DNA of 64,000 bases from Schistocephalus solidus (GCA_017591395.1 WEDG01000744.1:124001-188000), one strand, 5' to 3'. Positions 12,234 to 23,992 are shown, counted from the first letter of the stretch. The notes: generated by a model from the letters alone, not told the origin. Numbers and translations are program-made.

Positions 12234-12361
12234 GGAGAATATTATCGACAAAAACAAAGGACACTGGAATGGCCATTTCTGGCTTATTAGCCGTCAACAG
12301 CCAGCCATACCAGAAATGGCCATCCCAGTCTCCCTCGTCTTTGTGGGTATTGATATTCTCC
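12234..12361. repeat. Inverted repeat of two SINE tails
   Basis: Arms at about 12234-12282 and 12310-12361 are reverse complements of each other with some mismatches, separated by about 27 bp. Each arm is SINE body sequence (CAGAAATGGCCATCCCAGTC and its reverse complement), and the spacer contains the reversed GACGACGGCT-type segment. The two strands therefore translate to near-identical peptides. Transcribed as part of the NAF1 intron, it would form a strong hairpin. Confidence 0.75.
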
Positions 12362-12365
12362 CTAT

Positions 12366-12412
12366 AAAATACTAGCCGCCGTACGGCTGCTGGCGGGGCT
12401 CGAGAGTGAGCC
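12366..12412 (+). repeat. Short repeat shared with 5785-5835
   Basis: CGGCTGCTGGCGGGGCTCGA and flanks match the minus strand at 5785-5835. It directly follows a SINE tail, so it may be the true 3' part of a longer SINE variant. Confidence 0.55.
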
Positions 12413-12878
12413 CCCATTCACAACGGGAGTGTTCCGTAACACCCCAATGTCACGATCAAGGTACTCTCTACCGAGGTTTAACGTGTAAAGGATGACATCC
12501 TGGCCTGTTCGAACCCTTTACTAGATGCAATAAGTGGACTTCTAAATCATATAGTCCGGGAGCCCCAAAACTAAAAAGAAACGCAAATATACAGAAGGGC
12601 AAAAATACCGGCAACTAGCGAGCTGAACCAATGATACACGCAAGTAGCCAGGTACCTGAAGCGAACGAAGAGAAATGTTAATAAGGACAGGTTGCCTTCT
12701 GGGGTCCCACAACAAGAATGGCGTTGGTCAAATTCAGTAGAAAATCGAGTAATTTCACCTGACAAGAGCAAAAAACCAGAGCTAGCATTGTCTGGTTCTA
12801 AAACTAAGCCAATCCAACTTCACATCACCCCGATTCGATTATCATTCGAAAAAAAACATTCAGAAATACAGCACTTAC

Positions 12879-13427
12879 TAGAAGCTGAATGCCAGGATTG
12901 GGAGCTTGTCTGCGTGGCAGGAGAAGGCCTATCACATCCTCTTTCTTCCCATCGTCTTTGGTCGGCAGAAGCATGATGGCTACTAGCCTGCCAAGGCATA
13001 GGGTTATGTGCCGCAAATCGGGGAGCCCATGAGGGGCTGCCATCCTGAGAGGACCCGAAGCCGGTGGGGGAGACGGCACGGTAGCCCGCATTCTCTGCGG
13101 CAGGCCCATACTGTGTCATGAGCCCACGGCCTCCCTCATATGTAGGCCTTATGTGAGGCGCGAAAAATGCCGGACTGTAACCGGTATTTGTTGGGTGCCA
13201 ACCGGCGAAAGACGATCTCTCCTGACTGTGGTAGCCATGACCGGCGGTTGAGAATGAGCTGCCCCTGAAGGGAACCGTATATTCAGGGTGCTGCGTGCTG
13301 GGGCCAGTGTAGGTTGTTTGACTTTGCCAAAGACCTGACAGATGATGCCCTTTATATCGAGCCTGTTCGGGGAATACGCTGTGGAAATTATCCGGCTTTG
13401 TTTGAGATGATGACTGGAAATTTTTGG
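12879..13427 (-). CDS. NAF1: NAF1 exon (Gly/Pro/Tyr/Ser-rich tail)
   Basis: This exon has 549 bases: two completing an Ala codon after acceptor CCCTTTTCCCTAG, 182 codons, and one base before a strong donor, CTA|GTAAGT. The product is low complexity, rich in Ser, Gly, Pro, His, Tyr and aromatic residues (for example SSFSTAGHGYHSQERS), with no globular domain visible. NAF1 proteins end in similar disordered Pro/Gly/aromatic tails. The open frame continues past the donor to a stop near 12820, but the GTAAGT site and change of composition argue for splicing. It is much more GC-rich than the flanking intron. Confidence 0.8.
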
Positions 13428-14636
13428 CTAGGGAAAAGGGGATAATCTTTATTAGTTTGTACCGGACGGTAGGGACAGAAAAGGTGATGTAAACGGCTAC
13501 TCGTGGTGTTCTTATCATTTTCGGATGGACGAATGCCATGCTACAGGTTTTCGGTCACGGCAAAATTTTTTCAACTGTAGGTATTATTAGCTCCATTCCG
13601 TTAATGAATTACTGTGGCTCAAAAGTCATAGTTTGGTTGGTCATTCATTCTTTCTTCGTAGAAACGAGGTTGATTGGAAAAGTTTATAGCCCCTGCCCCA
13701 ATACATGTAGCCTCAAGCTAAATGAAATAAATAGTAAATGTTCCCTAGCCCTAACCCAAAACCTTAATCCTAGTTTTAACCGTAGCCCTAATTTTCCCAG
13801 AATTTAGCGCAAAGTCGCCTTTATTTCGAGGTGCAAGGTGCCCTGCCAGGCGGGAAGCATGTAAACAATCCCAGCTGCAGGGTTAATTGTATTGAACCCT
13901 CAAAATGCAAAAAATACGTGTGCCTAGCTGAGACTCCAAATAGTGATTCGTAGCCTACTACGGAAAATGAGCAAATTATTCTGCCAATCATACAGAATAA
14001 ACGGGCCGGAAATGGGTAGTATGAATACGATTGGACAGAACAGAAGTCATACTGTGGAAGTTAGCTAAACCAATGCCCTGGAATTCAGACTAAGAAGTCT
14101 GGCCAGACTACCAGATCTTGCACAGCTACCTCCAAAGGAGAGGGGCGAAAACTAGACTCCATTGGCAAGCCTTACACGACCGCACACCGGCTGTAGAGGA
14201 ACTTGCGCTCAGGAGTAAAAATATGAAACGGATTCGTGGCCTTCAAGAAGCGGTTCGACGGTGAAAACACGCTGAGCTTCACACAGAAGTTCGCACACGC
14301 CCGAAGCAGAAAACAGATTAACTGCACTTAAATGGTATAAACAAACAGATCGGGTAGATTCCGGATCCAATGACGCACTGCAGTACGAATGCGGAACACC
14401 AGATTACTACACACATCCTTTCGGTGATTTCATTTCTTTGCGTGAGTTAATTACCGACAAACAAATCCCCATCCCCAACAGCCTGACTGTAGGTAACGAA
14501 AGTATTTTTTCGCCCCGGTTATAAACATCAACGAGATGGAAACCCACTCCTGCCCGCGATTTTGGTATCTGAGGCCCGAGAGCCAGGATAGAAAGGGCGA
14601 GTGCTGGGTTTCAGATACTGAAGGAAAGTTCCTTAC
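13428..14636. other. NAF1 intron; no gene seen
   Basis: Contains a scatter of CCCTAA-like words at 13740-13795 that are too irregular for a telomeric array. Nothing else is supportable. Confidence 0.35.
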
Positions 14637-14721
14637 CTGAATTCATAGCCGAGGCAGGCCGTTTGCTCTTCTGTTTTCTTCGGTGCATGCGTTCCTCTTC
14701 ATCGTCGGAGAATTCTTGGTG
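14637..14721 (-). CDS. NAF1: NAF1 exon (acidic-basic segment after core)
   Basis: Twenty-eight codons plus one base, entering at phase 0 and leaving at phase 1. Acceptor GATTGCTGTTTCAG, donor CAG|GTAAGG. The peptide HQEFSDDEEERMHRRKQKSK matches the animal NAF1 segment that follows the core: an FSDDE acidic cluster running into Arg/Lys-rich sequence. The basic stretch could act as a nuclear localisation signal (inference). Confidence 0.87.
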
Positions 14722-15059
14722 CTGAAACAGCAATCAATTGAAGATTAAGATCTCTGGACAGTGAGCGGCAAGAAACTTGAGGGCTACACAGACCGAAATT
14801 CGAAACCGTTCATAACAGGAGTGAAAAGGTTGCGAAAATTTTAACTACTAGATTGGTCCTTAAATTGTGCTGCTAGGTTATGCGTTCTGCTGCACTCCAG
14901 CAGCATAACTCAGTCGAATTTTCTTAAAAGCAAACAAGGTTTCTTTTTCTTTGCAAGATGCAGATTTTCTATGGGCTTCCTACTATGCTCCACAACATCT
15001 GAGGTAAGCTAAAAATGCGAAGGACAATGACGTAACTGCCGCTTCCGGGTTAGAGATAG

Positions 15060-15340
15060 CCTCCTCAGTCGGCTGCGCTGTTGAGCCAGGGAATTTGTGT
15101 ATGCGAGCGCCACCTGCACCCAACCCGGTCTTCTTTACTCTGTCATGACACCGGGCATGAGTTGGTGAAGGAAAATGGAGTGGGACAGTCTACTATCAAT
15201 TAAAAATAACTCTCGTCCAAGTTATCGTGTGTGCTTTCAGCCTGCTGAAGCACGCGGTGGACATCGACAAACTGGACGGTAGGACTGTCGTATGCGAGCG
15301 GTTTTCGACCGCAGGCGCTGGCCCGGGTAAAGCATAGAGT
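15060..15340 (+). repeat. Solo fragment of the RTE 3' module
   Basis: TGTCATGACACCGGGCATGA, ACAGTCTACTATC and GAAGCACGCGGTGGACATCG match, in order, the distal half of the module at 54.15-54.31 kb (CTGTCAAGACACCGGGCTCA, AGGCTACTATC, GAGCATGCGGTGGCCATCG). Confidence 0.6.
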
Positions 15341-17052
15341 ACACGTTGAGCCACATTGCTATTGAGTGCCTACTTATTTTATTTAGGTAGCTTGATATAC
15401 ATTATCAACATTCTCCTAGGTCCATTGCCGTTAACATCGCCCTCCTCCTTCCCTGTCTGTCGGCCGAGCTGATCCCTGCTAATTTCGTGTATGTCTTATA
15501 TAACATTTCCGGCGGACATCATAGTTAGCAGTCGGTTTTGTGCTAGCCACCGACATGGTCTTTGCAAAAAGTCCTCTCGAATCCAAATGACGGCCAGGTC
15601 GCCGTTGTGGGTCCATGTATTTATAGCTTCGTCGTGCGGATCTGCAAGGTCAGTTTTCTGCTTATTGACAACAAAATCAGACGGTGGACTACTAAGACCT
15701 TCGCTAGTATTCTTCTAGTCATCCATCAGGACGTGGAAAAGCGTCCGTGAACTCTTATTCCACGACATCGTCAACGCCACAGACATTCACCCTTCTTTTA
15801 TTTCCTACGAATTAACATAGTTAACAGCTTAATGCTGCAAATGCTGAAGCGTACGTTTTCTTTTTAAGCCTAATGTCACAACGTCCGCGATTTCCGTGTC
15901 TTCAGTCGGGTTTCTAGCAATCACCTATTTTGTTGCGTGAAAGTGATTGGTGATCCCGTTTGCCTTCTTAACTCAAATAAGTAGACCGGAGGGGAATATA
16001 GTTCAGCCGGTACTGTATCCCATGCCCAACCATTGTCCGTGGCGCAGATTACAGGAGAGGGCGTGTATAAACCGTAAATAACCACCATCACAGAATCCCC
16101 GTTTTTGGCAATTTACTTCCGACATTGTTTTTCTGGTCACTTAATGGGCTGACCGGCGATTACCTGTTCAAGACCTCTGTCGTCATTAGTTTACTCGGTG
16201 ACAGTGATCAGAAAGGTGTGCGCCAATTTCGGTGCAACTTCATGAGGACATGGGCATACTGGGACGCCTGTAACCGACGAGAAAAAAAAATCGTCTAAAT
16301 GCTAAAAATATCACACTGTCTCCAAAATCAATTATTCCGTAGAAATGGAACGGCGCGATTAACATATTTGATCAATATCAGCCCAGAGACTTCTGCTCTG
16401 AAAACGGATAAATTTATTCTCCTTGCCACAACAGCAATGGGATAAAAAAATCAGGGCTCCGTGCCCGGCGTCGAGGCAGGGAAAAGAAGACCGGAGGCGG
16501 AGTCGGGCGCCATGCAGTCAAGACACATTCGGCAAGGCGAGAAAATTAGTGAGTCAACTAATTCGCTTCGCTGGAGGACGTAATCACAGTATTTCAGTCG
16601 GCAAAGTACATAAACTTGAAATACAGGTCATTGGTTAAAGTTCGTCTCACTTCAGACGTCGTCCAGTCAGGGGAGCGGTGAGGAGGCAGGAGTAATTATC
16701 CATTACACGAGCATAACACAATTTTGACACATAAAAAGGGTTCTAATCAGTCGATTCTTACAACCAAAGTGACAATTAGAATTCTGTCGCAACAAACACG
16801 GAGACAATTCCTAGCCAAGACCATGTCCAGAGTTATAAATATAAGCTGCTGTCGCAACCAAGCTCCCAGCAGTAAATTCGCTTTATTAGCGCACCCGACG
16901 TCAGGCTCATAGTTAAATAATGGTCTTAGGTGCGAATTCTATTAGGCAAATTCTGAAGACCACGATAAACAAAACTAACGCGGCCAGAAAGGATGAGACG
17001 TACTGATCGTGAGTCGGGCCCTTCTTCGACCATACTTATCAGAAGCCTAGGT
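15341..17052. other. NAF1 intron; no gene seen
   Basis: A plus-strand frame at 15562-15750 begins MQKVLSNPNDGQVAVV. Similar short text recurs at about 20.57 kb (plus) and 21.94 kb (minus), pointing to an unidentified dispersed repeat. Nothing else is supportable. Confidence 0.3.
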
Positions 17053-18490
17053 TTCAGTTCAGTTTTATAAAGGGAAATGTAAGCGACGCCTTTGAACTCC
17101 CTATTGATTTCAACGACATTGCAAATTAAAAAAGACCGACATAATGGACGTTGGACAAAGGGTTATCTCCCCGTCACTCTACACGGCGTCGGACGAAACA
17201 ATGCTAAATTATAATTACTCAAAAATAGAGAGTAGCATGTTTTATAACACGTAAATTGTGGATGGAAATAGGTTTCAGGACGTGTTGGTTTCTGATGTCG
17301 TGGTGGTATATATGGCTGTACTGGTCAAACTTTCGCTTCAAAGAGTCTATGGATGGGGGACATTATGATGTCCGCAGGCAGAGCATCCCATGCCTTAATC
17401 ACTCTGTTGGAGAAGAAGAACCTTGCGTCCAGTCTTGCGCCAGTTACACGTAGTTTGATAGAATGTCCTCTCAAAGTAGTGGTAGTGGCCAGCTCAAAGA
17501 AGTCGCCAGATGCAAGGCAACAATCCTGACACCGCAGCATGCGAAAGGCTTGTATGAGGTCGCCGCGTAGCTGTCTATAGTCCAGAGGAAACAGATCGAG
17601 ATTGGACAATCATGTCTCGTAAGGCAGGCAGCTTTGACCTCGAACAAGCTTGGTTGCACGTCTTTGGACCTTCTCGAGGGTGCTGTGGTATTTGACAGAA
17701 AAAGGTCTCCAGGCTTGCAGGACGAATTCCAATTGTAGTCATACGAACATCCCGAAGACCTTATTAAAGCACTCTTTGTCGAACTTTGCAATGCTCACTT
17801 AATTAGATAGAAGATTGACATGGCAGATTTTGCTACTTTTGAGCAATGGAAAGATGGCTTCATAGAGGGCGTGATCCATACTCCTATATCTTTCTGAGCC
17901 TCTACCTTTGGTAGCGGTGTGTGGTCCAGATAGTAAATTATCTGGTGCCCGTAGCTGCTTCTGCCGATTCACAGAATAATGCACTTGGTAGCATTGAATG
18001 GGAGGAGCCAGTTGTGCGACCATTCCTCGAGTCGATGCAAGTTCGCCTGTAGATTTGCTTCATCAGTTTCGTTGTGGATGACCTTCCAAAGCTTTATATC
18101 GTCAGCAAACATGGCGGTGTCACAGTCCAACCTAGTAACGCCATCATCAATGTGTATAAGGAAGAGGATAGGGTCAAGGACGGAGCCCTGAGGAACCTCA
18201 CTCTCAACCGCCACCTCCGCCGATTGTTGATCGCCAAGACGGACAATTTGAGATCGCCCAATCAAGAAGTTTTCGATCCACTTCAAAAGCTTGCCCCTTA
18301 CCCCAATACGGTTGAGTTTGTATAGGAGACGCTGGTGAGGCACGCTATCAAAGGCGTTCTTGAAGTCTATGTACTCTGCGTGCACTACATTTCCTTCATC
18401 GACCGCTCGGGGCCATCGTTCCAGACAGTAGAGCAAATTGGTTAAACAGGACCTTCCTCTGCGGAATCCGTGCTGCACGTCAGGAGTTAA
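17053..18490 (-). pseudogene. CR1-like LINE, copy A (5'-truncated)
   Basis: Minus-strand reverse transcriptase text: QHGFRRGRSCLTNLL, AEYIDFKNAFDSVPHQRL, VPQGSVLDPILFLIHIDD and TAMFADDIKLW (catalytic FADD), then the thumb and C-terminal region YRQLRGDLIQAFRML and RVIKAWDALPADI. The element stops abruptly at the QHGF motif (about 18490), so the endonuclease and first RT motifs are missing. Frames break between 17.6 and 17.97 kb. The 3' end is intact, with a short 3' UTR and a (CTGAA)n-type tail at 17053-17066. It lies in a NAF1 intron, sense to the gene, and shares its 3' UTR with 46.75-47.03 kb. Confidence 0.88.
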
Positions 18491-18921
18491 TGTTAAGATG
18501 ATTTCTTAAATTAAAACATCAACTGTGCTTTCCCGCCAGTCGCAGGCAGGCACACACAATAACAGCAGACGGAGAGGAGCTGACAAAATATTGGCCTAAC
18601 CTGCGCTAACAATGCTAAAAGATGGAAATTATAACAAGGTCTGTGCTTAAAGATCAGGAATAAGGCCGAGATTCGTTTTCAGAAAGAAGAGGATGCAATC
18701 GCTGGGACAAGAAGTTTGTTGGCCTAACGTTTCATATCATCACTCAGACAGAGAAAAACCCTTATCTGCAAGTATTTCTGATAATGGATTCGAGGGAAAA
18801 TCCAATACGTCAAGCCAGTAAACCTCTTGTTCCAGCGACCTTATTCTGAACGACTGCCTGGAACTCGTCTTTTCGTTCCTATCGGAGATTCAAGTATTGA
18901 GCGGTGGGGAGGGACAATTAC
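18491..18921. other. NAF1 intron, no feature seen
   Basis: No repeat or gene signal recognised between the LINE truncation point and the NAF1 core exon donor. Confidence 0.35.
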
Positions 18922-19351
18922 CTCGGGCGACAATTCCTTGTCATTTAGGCCTGAGGCGTCCGAACCTCGTAGTTTCGCCAGCTGAGAACAAAGAATGGGT
19001 ATGGTGAGTTCGGGGTCATCAGCCACGTAGTAAACAGCCTCGCCCACCTTCACATCCACGTCGATCTTTTCGAACCACCGGCGCAGGCTGAGGATGTGGT
19101 TGATTTTGTGGGGGCTCAGCGCGGGCTGGGTCAGGCCCAGCACTGACGGTGGTGTCGGGGTTTTCGGTTGCCGACTTGACGGCCCGTCCAACCGGTTGGA
19201 TATCTGATTCCTGCGAAAGTGACGGCTGTTTTGAACGGAGGCGTGAACGATTCTTGGATTTGGATGGTTTGCTTGAATCAGTTTCCTGTTGGACGTTTTC
19301 CAACACAACCACATAGAATGGAGACTTGACAGGGCCGAAAGTCTCGTAGAT
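18922..19351 (-). CDS. NAF1: NAF1 exon block (core FGPV turn and KGSDAS motif; frame switch inside)
   Basis: Acceptor ATGTCTTTCAG; donor GAG|GTAATT. The first frame starts IYETFGPVKSPFYVVV, the hallmark FGPV-PFY turn of NAF1. The second half, shifted by +1, reads FEKIDVDVKVGEAVYYVADD and then KLRGSDASGLNDKELSPE, matching the VYYV strand and the GSDAS motif. Both halves are clearly NAF1, but the block is 430 bases (3n+1) and cannot be read through. Introns compatible in phase include 55, 67 or 133 nt (the first two ending CCTGACCCAG, the last ending CATCCTCAG); a 22-nt version seems too short. A one-base assembly error or real lesion is the alternative. Between the halves lies a low-complexity loop of about 60 codons absent from human NAF1. 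Confidence 0.85.
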
Positions 19352-19649
19352 CTGAAAGACATATAACATGAGTTTTAAATCTGACACCAGTCATTAAATG
19401 CTAACTTTATGAGGATTACCTGCATCGGTACATCAAAACAAAATCAGTAAGTTACACCGTATCACCGTCCCCTGGGTGATAAGTTGACGACATAAACTAT
19501 GTTTTTGTATAGGAGCACATGACCGCATAGATCCATGAGGTTGGAATGTGCGGAAACAGAGAAGAATATGAACTGAGCTTGGAATGGCTGGTCAAAGCCT
19601 TTGACAGTGGCTTTCCGTTTGCGCTGTTAAGTAATCGCAAGCGTGGGAA

Positions 19650-20060
19650 GAAGGTGAGCTAGGAGTGGCTGATGACAGTAACATGAAAGTTCGACCGTCT
19701 TTGCTGATGATAGCCACCGTTTGCCCCAAGAAATTGTGGGCGCAGGGATGGTGACTTGTCAATTGATAAGCATTATAGTGGTAGCAGACTCGCGCTGCAT
19801 TTACAGAACTCTCCTCGTCACCCACCTGGGACCGGTGTTATCGCGCCTAGGCGTGCCACCACACCCTCTGGTCCGCGCACAAAGGACCGAGATCTCACAC
19901 ACCAAGGAAGGGGGCGGTTAAGGATCCCACGGAGGGCCATACAGGCCACATTAAGGAAACATTGCAGCCTGACTCTCGGTCCTGATAGGAAAACCGAGTT
20001 ATCCCTTTAAATGGCAACCTTCCAAACCACGGTTTTTAGTGCAGCGTGATAGATCCCAGT
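19650..20060 (-). repeat. Solo copy of the RTE 3' module, minus strand
   Basis: Read in reverse it gives AACCGTGGTTTGGAAGGTTG, GGGATAACTCGGTTTTCC, GAGAGTCAGGCTGCAATG and TCACCATCCCTGCGCCCACA. These are the module landmarks in order and cover nearly the whole unit. It sits in a NAF1 intron with no RTE coding sequence attached. Confidence 0.72.
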
Positions 20061-22259
20061 GTGTCAGATTTCTTTTGTAATTAGGACTATGCGTTAAGTG
20101 CCGACGACACACCAGGATGGATATCATTCGTTTTTGTCGGTTTTAATGTCACTACGTAAATGGTAATAGATTTACAATAATAAGTTCAGGACCTCGCCCT
20201 ACGTAGGAGTTTCATGGGGAATATGGGCGTTTGGTTCCCTTATACCTGAGTTTCAAGCAAAAGAACTCAAAACTGGCAGCCTAGTGACGAGCAATACACG
20301 ATCATAAGTTACTGATTATTCCACATTATTTATCATCGAAGACGGGACTGCACAGAGAAAAGGAATTCACCTATTACTTCAGCCACTGGCTACACGTCAT
20401 GTCCACGGGTGGAGAGTGCTGGAATGGCCTTGAGTGAATGCTGGTTTAGAAATATTCAGAGTTTGTATGGCAAGCAAGCATTCGCCTGTGAAACAGTAGG
20501 CTACGGACCAGCAGTGGCAGAGCTACCAGGGCGCTGAGCACTGAGGTCTAGGAAACCGAATGAGCCGCAAAACTTTCGCAAATCCCAATGACGGCAACGT
20601 GATATGGCGACTGTGAAACACAAATAAGCCCGTTCTTCACTGTTTGTCCTTTCAATTTGCTTCACAATTACCTCTGATACGAAAAACGATGTAAGAGATT
20701 ATTCTTATAGGGCTTACAGGTTTCAGAATACGGACTTCTAAGTAAGATTGAAAAACGTAAAATCCTGTTTACACCATTCGTATTTAAATTCGTCAAGTAA
20801 CTACTAGGAGGATTCCGCGCAATAGCACGTCTGAAATACTGCACGCTTATTGGATCGACGGTAATACGATAACCGATTGGGAAGCTGAGTAGCCAATTAT
20901 ATTTCGCTAAGAGTCCGAAGGTTACAGTCCTAATTCCAAATGCACTCACTGCCTATGAAGACGTGTACAGTGTAATTCTCCGCAGTCGCTAAAAGCTTAT
21001 CGTCAAACTTATTCTGCATTTAATAAGAACGTGTATATGACCATTTAGATCGTTGACCAATCCAATAAGATCGTAATATACATTTTTATAAGTATAAGCA
21101 GGCTATATTTACAATGCTCACTGCATTATGTTACAACAGAAATCCCAATGAGATATTACTAATTCCCTTTTGTTCAAACCATCCATAACCTTCCCTGACG
21201 CTAATTTCAGACGACTTTAAAACAGCAAACAGATTATCAACCAAGCGCAGTTAAAGGACTGCTGCAAAAGGACATCCTCGCCAAGAAAGTGAATCGCTCG
21301 AAAGATAACTGCGTCCTACTAACGCTAAGGCTCCAGTTTCCATGTCCAATGCATAGTTTGTGAAATAAAAACTGGATCTACCTCAGCTCATTTACGCAGT
21401 CCAGTTTACAAGCCATTTACGTCAATAATAAACTGTTTCATGTGCGATCGCACACTCAAAGTATATGCACTACAAGCCTGAATCCGGTCAACTTCGTGGT
21501 AAAATAAGGTGAAATATCCTTTAGCTGACTAGCGCGGTATGCAGAAACCCGATTAAGGATACTGTAATTGTTCGTGGCTAAGCGACCTCGTTTGCACCGT
21601 CAAATACTCCGACGCACTGATAATCACTGCTATTATTATTAATATTGAGAGGAATTACGATATACGCTCTGTTTACGACCGGTGTAGTAATAACTACGAA
21701 GGCGAGGCATGATGACGTCTAAGTTAACCCAAGTTTAAGTGACAAGTAGACAGGCGCGAAACGATCCCATTAAAGTATGTCCAACTAACTAAATAAGTAG
21801 CGACTAAATAAAAATAGATTAAAAAGGCGACTGTTGGGGACGCGCCTTTACTCAATGTGGCTAAAAAACTGAAGGAATTGCTCATGTTACTGCGTCTGCA
21901 ACCCTGGCCCAGAGGTGCGGAAAAAAACATTCGACAAACTTTAACTACCCAAACTGGAACGGATCCGTTATTTGGGTTGCTGAGACATGCGATAGTTGAC
22001 TGACCACGGTACCTAAAGTCCGACAATGTGCAGCCTTTGTCATTACTAATCTGATGCCCGCTGGTGTCCGATGCCAGGAAATTGGAGGAGACGAACAAAA
22101 ATGGCTCGCATGCGGATCAGACAATAAATGGTTGACGCACGCATGAATGAGCGGTTACTGTACTAAAATCTCTATAGTTTACGCCTGGTTCTTAATATCA
22201 GCTGTCGACCAGCGAGGTAAAAATTTATTCACAGTAATAAAACCTGCTTTAAAGACTGC
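20061..22259. other. NAF1 intron; no gene seen
   Basis: AT-rich. Minus frames at 20668-20949 and 21724-22098 are not recognisable. The latter contains LSNPNNGSVPVWVV, similar to text at 15.57 kb. Confidence 0.35.
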
Positions 22260-23260
22260 CTCGTCACGATATGTCCACTGTTGGGCGGTGGCTGAGCTGC
22301 TCGGTATCCCCCCCCCCTAGGAGCCACTCTAGTGTCCCATTTTCCGATGTCTAGCCGTGATAACTAGTGCTTGAGAGAGGGAAACGGCTGGGGTCGACAC
22401 TGTACTCACGGCACGCCAGTGCATTCCTCACTATAACAAATCTGATGCGCTTGTAGCCATGGCGACAGGCTAAATGTCCTGATCTGAAGGGTTGTCAACT
22501 GACGGTATAAATCAGACCTCCAGTCAGCCAAGCATACGAAGAGTGGCTGGTTGACTGGGAGTTGGGTCTAAAGGTTCCTTCCAGGGTACTTTCACGCACA
22601 TGAAATCCGAGCAACCGACTCTCATTGTGCAAAAACCTGGTGCATTTTGTGATGATTCGGGTCGTGTGTGGAACGTGTAGATGGGAAGCTCGGCTTTGCC
22701 AGCCAGTTACGCCCGATCCCGCATCAGATGGCTGACCAGTATGGACAGTGGATTGATGTCTGGGAGTGGGGAGATAGTGAATTACATTCTGGGAACTCTG
22801 TTTCAACGAAACTCAGTGCATATTTCTCATTAAAAACAACCTGACGCGCTTCCAAGCTAGCATGGTGTGCCAACAGCCGTGGCGGGGATGACTGTCAACT
22901 GATAGGGTAACTCGGCCCTCTTCTCAGGACGGGGAACCAAATAGAAACGGCTTTTTCCTAACGTGATCTCTATGACTCTCCCTCTCAGATGGGATTCGAC
23001 TGACCCTTTTTTCTGTTTCAGAGAAAATATGGTGTGCAGACAAAGCATGTATAACGGGCATAGACAGTCTGTTTAGTCTTCTCAGCTACTGCACCCGATT
23101 CCACCCTCAAACTTCTTCGTTGTTGCCACCGGCGCAGATGGGTGAGGGTTGGGAGGGTGCGGGAGATACTGTGCAAGTCTCTTATCACTTTAAACTAGGT
23201 TACGTGCAAATCACCGACTTTGCGCTCACCTATATGTGCGGCACATGATAGACATCAGCG
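22260..23260 (+). repeat. Tandem solo copies of the RTE 3' module
   Basis: Two unit starts are visible: GGTTGTCAACTGACGGTATA near 22486 and GACTGTCAACTGATAGGGTA near 22889. A distal half (GGAGGGTGCGGGAGATACTG, CTCTTATCACTTTAAACTAG) follows at 23150-23215. This is the same tandem order seen at the 3' ends of the two RTE elements, but without their coding region. Confidence 0.6.
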
Positions 23261-23381
23261 TTCGCATTTTTTTAGATCCTTCAGTCGTACTTCGCGTTCA
23301 GAAGCCCTCTAGCTTCCGAAACGCTTCATTTTGTAAACAGGTTTTTCAAAAAAACGGGAAATTCATGACTTTCGAACTTAC

Positions 23382-23464
23382 CTCTCCAAGTGGCCGCCTG
23401 TCAGAGAGGTAGAGAGCGGAGCCTTCATTCAAGGCTTGTAAATTAGGAAGGGCTTCGATGATGA
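23382..23464 (-). CDS. NAF1: NAF1 exon (core, central beta strands)
   Basis: Eighty-three bases: two bases completing a Val codon, then 27 codons, ending at phase 0. Acceptor TTCATCTTTAG, donor GAG|GTAAGT. It encodes IIEALPNLQALNEGSALYL followed by SDRRPLGE. This fits the family pattern VxIxx....LxEGSxL....R.xLGx, the part of the barrel just before the invariant FGPV turn in the next exon. Confidence 0.9.
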
Positions 23465-23591
23465 CTAAAGATGAAGAGAAAGTGAAAGCTTAGCACGGAC
23501 CTCGACGTACCAGCCTTAAGGTCGATAAAAAATGCATATAGGCTGAACCTTGGCAAACCACTAGGGCTGGGAAATCTCAAGCAAGGCTTAC

Positions 23592-23649
23592 CGCATCCAG
23601 ACAAGATGCTGGAAACTTTCCCGAGAACTTTCATTTCCTTGCTTAGTGG
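23592..23649 (-). CDS. NAF1: NAF1 exon (start of Gar1/Naf1 core)
   Basis: Nineteen codons plus one base, entering at phase 0 and leaving at phase 1. Acceptor TTTGCCTTTCTAG, donor GCG|GTAAGC. The peptide PLSKEMKVLGKVSSILSGC contains LGKVSSIL, the first beta strand of the Gar1/Naf1 RNA-binding core (family pattern LGxVSSI). The split codon completes as Val in the next exon, giving the expected hydrophobic continuation. Confidence 0.88.
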
Positions 23650-23735
23650 CTAGAAAGGCAAAGGTCAGCAGTTGTAACTCGAGAAATAAACTGAACAAAA
23701 ATCATCGATCGCAGTATGTAGATTCTTATGTTTAC

Positions 23736-23804
23736 CGGACTCGATGGAAGTCGCGGAGAGTAGCTTGCTTCAATTTCAACTGGTGGAGGCAACGTTCGCG
23801 GGAC
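23736..23804 (-). CDS. NAF1: NAF1 exon (LPPPVE linker leading into core)
   Basis: Twenty-three codons, phase 0, acceptor GCTCTTCGTTACAG and donor CCG|GTAAAC. The peptide VPRTLPPPVEIEASYSPRLP carries an LPPPVE stretch that matches the LPxVE motif preceding the beta-barrel in NAF1 proteins. An 86-nt intron separates it from the next exon. Confidence 0.78.
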
Positions 23805-23992
23805 CTGTAACGAAGAGCAAAACAATATAACAAGTACTGGGCGAAGCTACTATCTCGAAAGCGGTCTGAATTAGCGGGCGTCGAGTTTATTATTTGACAT
23901 TTCAACTACGGTGGGGGCTATAGGGATTCCCAATGCTGCAATGACCATTAGGACAAGCTATGTATGACGACAATGAAAATCATGAGTGTTTG

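Noticed and set aside
12820..13539. 239-codon minus frame as a stand-alone gene
   Set aside because: Its middle part is the NAF1 tail exon 12879-13427, bounded by good acceptor and donor sites; the ends of the frame are intron.
13740..13800. Telomere-like CCCTAA words (also near 1030)
   Set aside because: Irregular and short; only a few imperfect hexamers, not an array.
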